Of a stretch of 60,679 nucleotides of DNA, positions 59,977 through 60,679 are shown one piece after another (position 1 is the stretch's first letter; the number at the start of each line of letters is the position of its first letter). The notes beneath the pieces were generated by a model. It was given only the letters and a program-made list of their open reading frames with translations. It was not told the origin of the DNA and searched no databases. Both the position numbers and the translations under genes were made by a program. Origin of the DNA: an uncultured Bacteroides sp. (GTDB lineage: Bacteria; Bacteroidota; Bacteroidia; Bacteroidales; Bacteroidaceae); the NCBI GenBank assembly GCA_947074195.1, contig CAMTOS010000005.1:1-60679 (forward strand), read 5' to 3'.

Positions 59977-60679
59977 ATGAACAGACAAATATATCTTTTC
60001 TTACTTCTCTTTTTATTACTCCTTACATCGTGCGCTTCTTCGATGAAGATCAGCCGGTATGATTTTGAAAATAATGACGTGCCCGAAGCTTTTGATAGTT
60101 GCCGCGTAGCATTTATATCCGATACGCATTATAAAAGTCTGTTTAAAGAGAAGCAATTAAATAAACTGGTGAAAAAGCTAAAGGAGCTAAAACCCGATTT
60201 GCTGCTGATGGGCGGTGATTATCAGGAAGGGTGCGAGTATGTGGCACCACTTTGCAAAGCACTGGGAAGTATCAAACCACCTTTGGGGACTTATGGCGTG
60301 TTAGGAAATAATGACTATGAGCGTTGTTACGAAGAAATCCTGACGGAGATGAAGGAGAATGATATCGTTATTCTGGAACATAAAAATGATACCATCCGGA
60401 AAGATGGCGAATTTATCATTGTTTCGGGAATTCGCAACCCTTTCGATTTACGAAGGAATGGTATATCGCCCACACTCGAACTTTCCGAGAATGACTTTGT
60501 GATAATGCTGGTACATACTCCCGATTATGCTGAAGATGTTTCGATTGGTTATACAGATCTTGTACTGGCTGGTCATACGCATGGCGGACAAGTCAGAGTT
60601 TTGGGCTATGCTCCGTTAATTCCATCGAAATACGGAAAAAGATTTCTAAAGGGGAAGATGTTTAATTCGCAGGGTATGC
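59977..60679 (+). CDS. Metallophosphoesterase lipoprotein (partial, cut by the right edge)
   Basis: The first 234 residues are present. The signal MNRQIYLFLLLFLLLLTSC ends in a lipobox at Cys19, so it is an exported lipoprotein. Calcineurin-like motifs appear in order: FISDTHYK (D49, H51), LMGGDYQEG, VLGNNDYE, VHTPDYAED and AGHTHGGQVRV. The pattern is closest to the YkuE/LpxG-like group acting on membrane-linked phosphates. The ATG at 59966 is in another frame and hits a stop at once. Substrate unknown. Confidence 0.88.
   Translation, partial: MNRQIYLFLLLFLLLLTSCASSMKISRYDFENNDVPEAFDSCRVAFISDTHYKSLFKEKQLNKLVKKLKELKPDLLLMGGDYQEGCEYVAPLCKALGSIKPPLGTYGVLGNNDYERCYEEILTEMKENDIVILEHKNDTIRKDGEFIIVSGIRNPFDLRRNGISPTLELSENDFVIMLVHTPDYAEDVSIGYTDLVLAGHTHGGQVRVLGYAPLIPSKYGKRFLKGKMFNSQGM

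Overview
The window looks like a chromosomal segment of a Bacteroidales bacterium, most likely close to Bacteroides. The evidence is gene content (PorQ, an ExbB/ExbD set with two ExbDs, an M64 peptidase, a LruC/DUF4842-like lipoprotein, a two-domain PiT transporter, KdsA and O-antigen sugar genes), moderate-to-low GC, A/T-rich leaders that mostly lack Shine-Dalgarno sequences, and many copies of the Bacteroidetes promoter hexamer-like box TAnnTTTG, several with a TTTG or TTG about 18-20 bp upstream. The species cannot be fixed from sequence alone. Almost everything is core or housekeeping in character; I see no prophage, transposon, CRISPR array or integrated element.

Layout. 1-5.1 kb: minus-strand run miaA, lipid kinase, kdsA, M16 peptidase (cut by the window edge). 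5.5-7.7 kb: ABC-F ATPase diverging from an orphan receiver protein. 7.8-12.7 kb: phosphate block (PiT transporter, polyphosphate kinase, divergent phosphoesterase). 12.8-14.9 kb: rfbA-rfbB for dTDP-glucose conversion. 15-20.5 kb: HAD phosphatase, small lipoprotein, and the lysS-gpsA-pgi run. 20.6-25.9 kb: MATE exporter, hybrid cluster protein, cytidylate-kinase-like protein, pfkA. 26-28.6 kb: porQ-cmk-ispH operon. 28.7-34.6 kb: tonB, prenyl synthase, unknown protein, tatD, tRNA-Ser(GGA), and exbB-(membrane protein)-exbD-exbD. 34.7-41.5 kb: acetyltransferase, M64 peptidase, Lrp regulator, cls-thyA-folA, and a sigma factor in a three-gene operon. 41.9-49.9 kb: rsmF, Spy-like protein, Sua5/YciO, AsmA-like protein, helicase-TPR fusion, Cof phosphatase. 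50-60.7 kb: MalY-type lyase, Lrp regulator diverging from O-acetylhomoserine sulfhydrylase, SPFH-DUF3887-Arc trio, metal-sensing AraC plus Cu/Zn-type efflux permease, LruC-like lipoprotein, menA, and a partial phosphoesterase lipoprotein.

The most unusual signal is not a gene. Four of the five gene-free stretches longer than 300 bp hold members of one dispersed, strongly diverged repeat family: tandem units of exactly 22 bp, each a roughly 16-bp palindrome related to TGCATAGCTATGCA plus a 6-bp spacer. Three of the four loci also share the 12-mer ATAGCTTGCCGG. At 55.4 kb the 22-bp phase runs straight on into two palindromes of different sequence (TACGA...TCGTA). I do not recognise this as a named element.

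Several gene starts were moved downstream of the longest open frame because a promoter -7 box overlaps the upstream start, or because the family and signal peptide begin later (miaA, ppk, the 12.2-kb phosphoesterase, the 15.7-kb lipoprotein, lysS, ispH, folA, cls, rsmF, the Spy-like gene).
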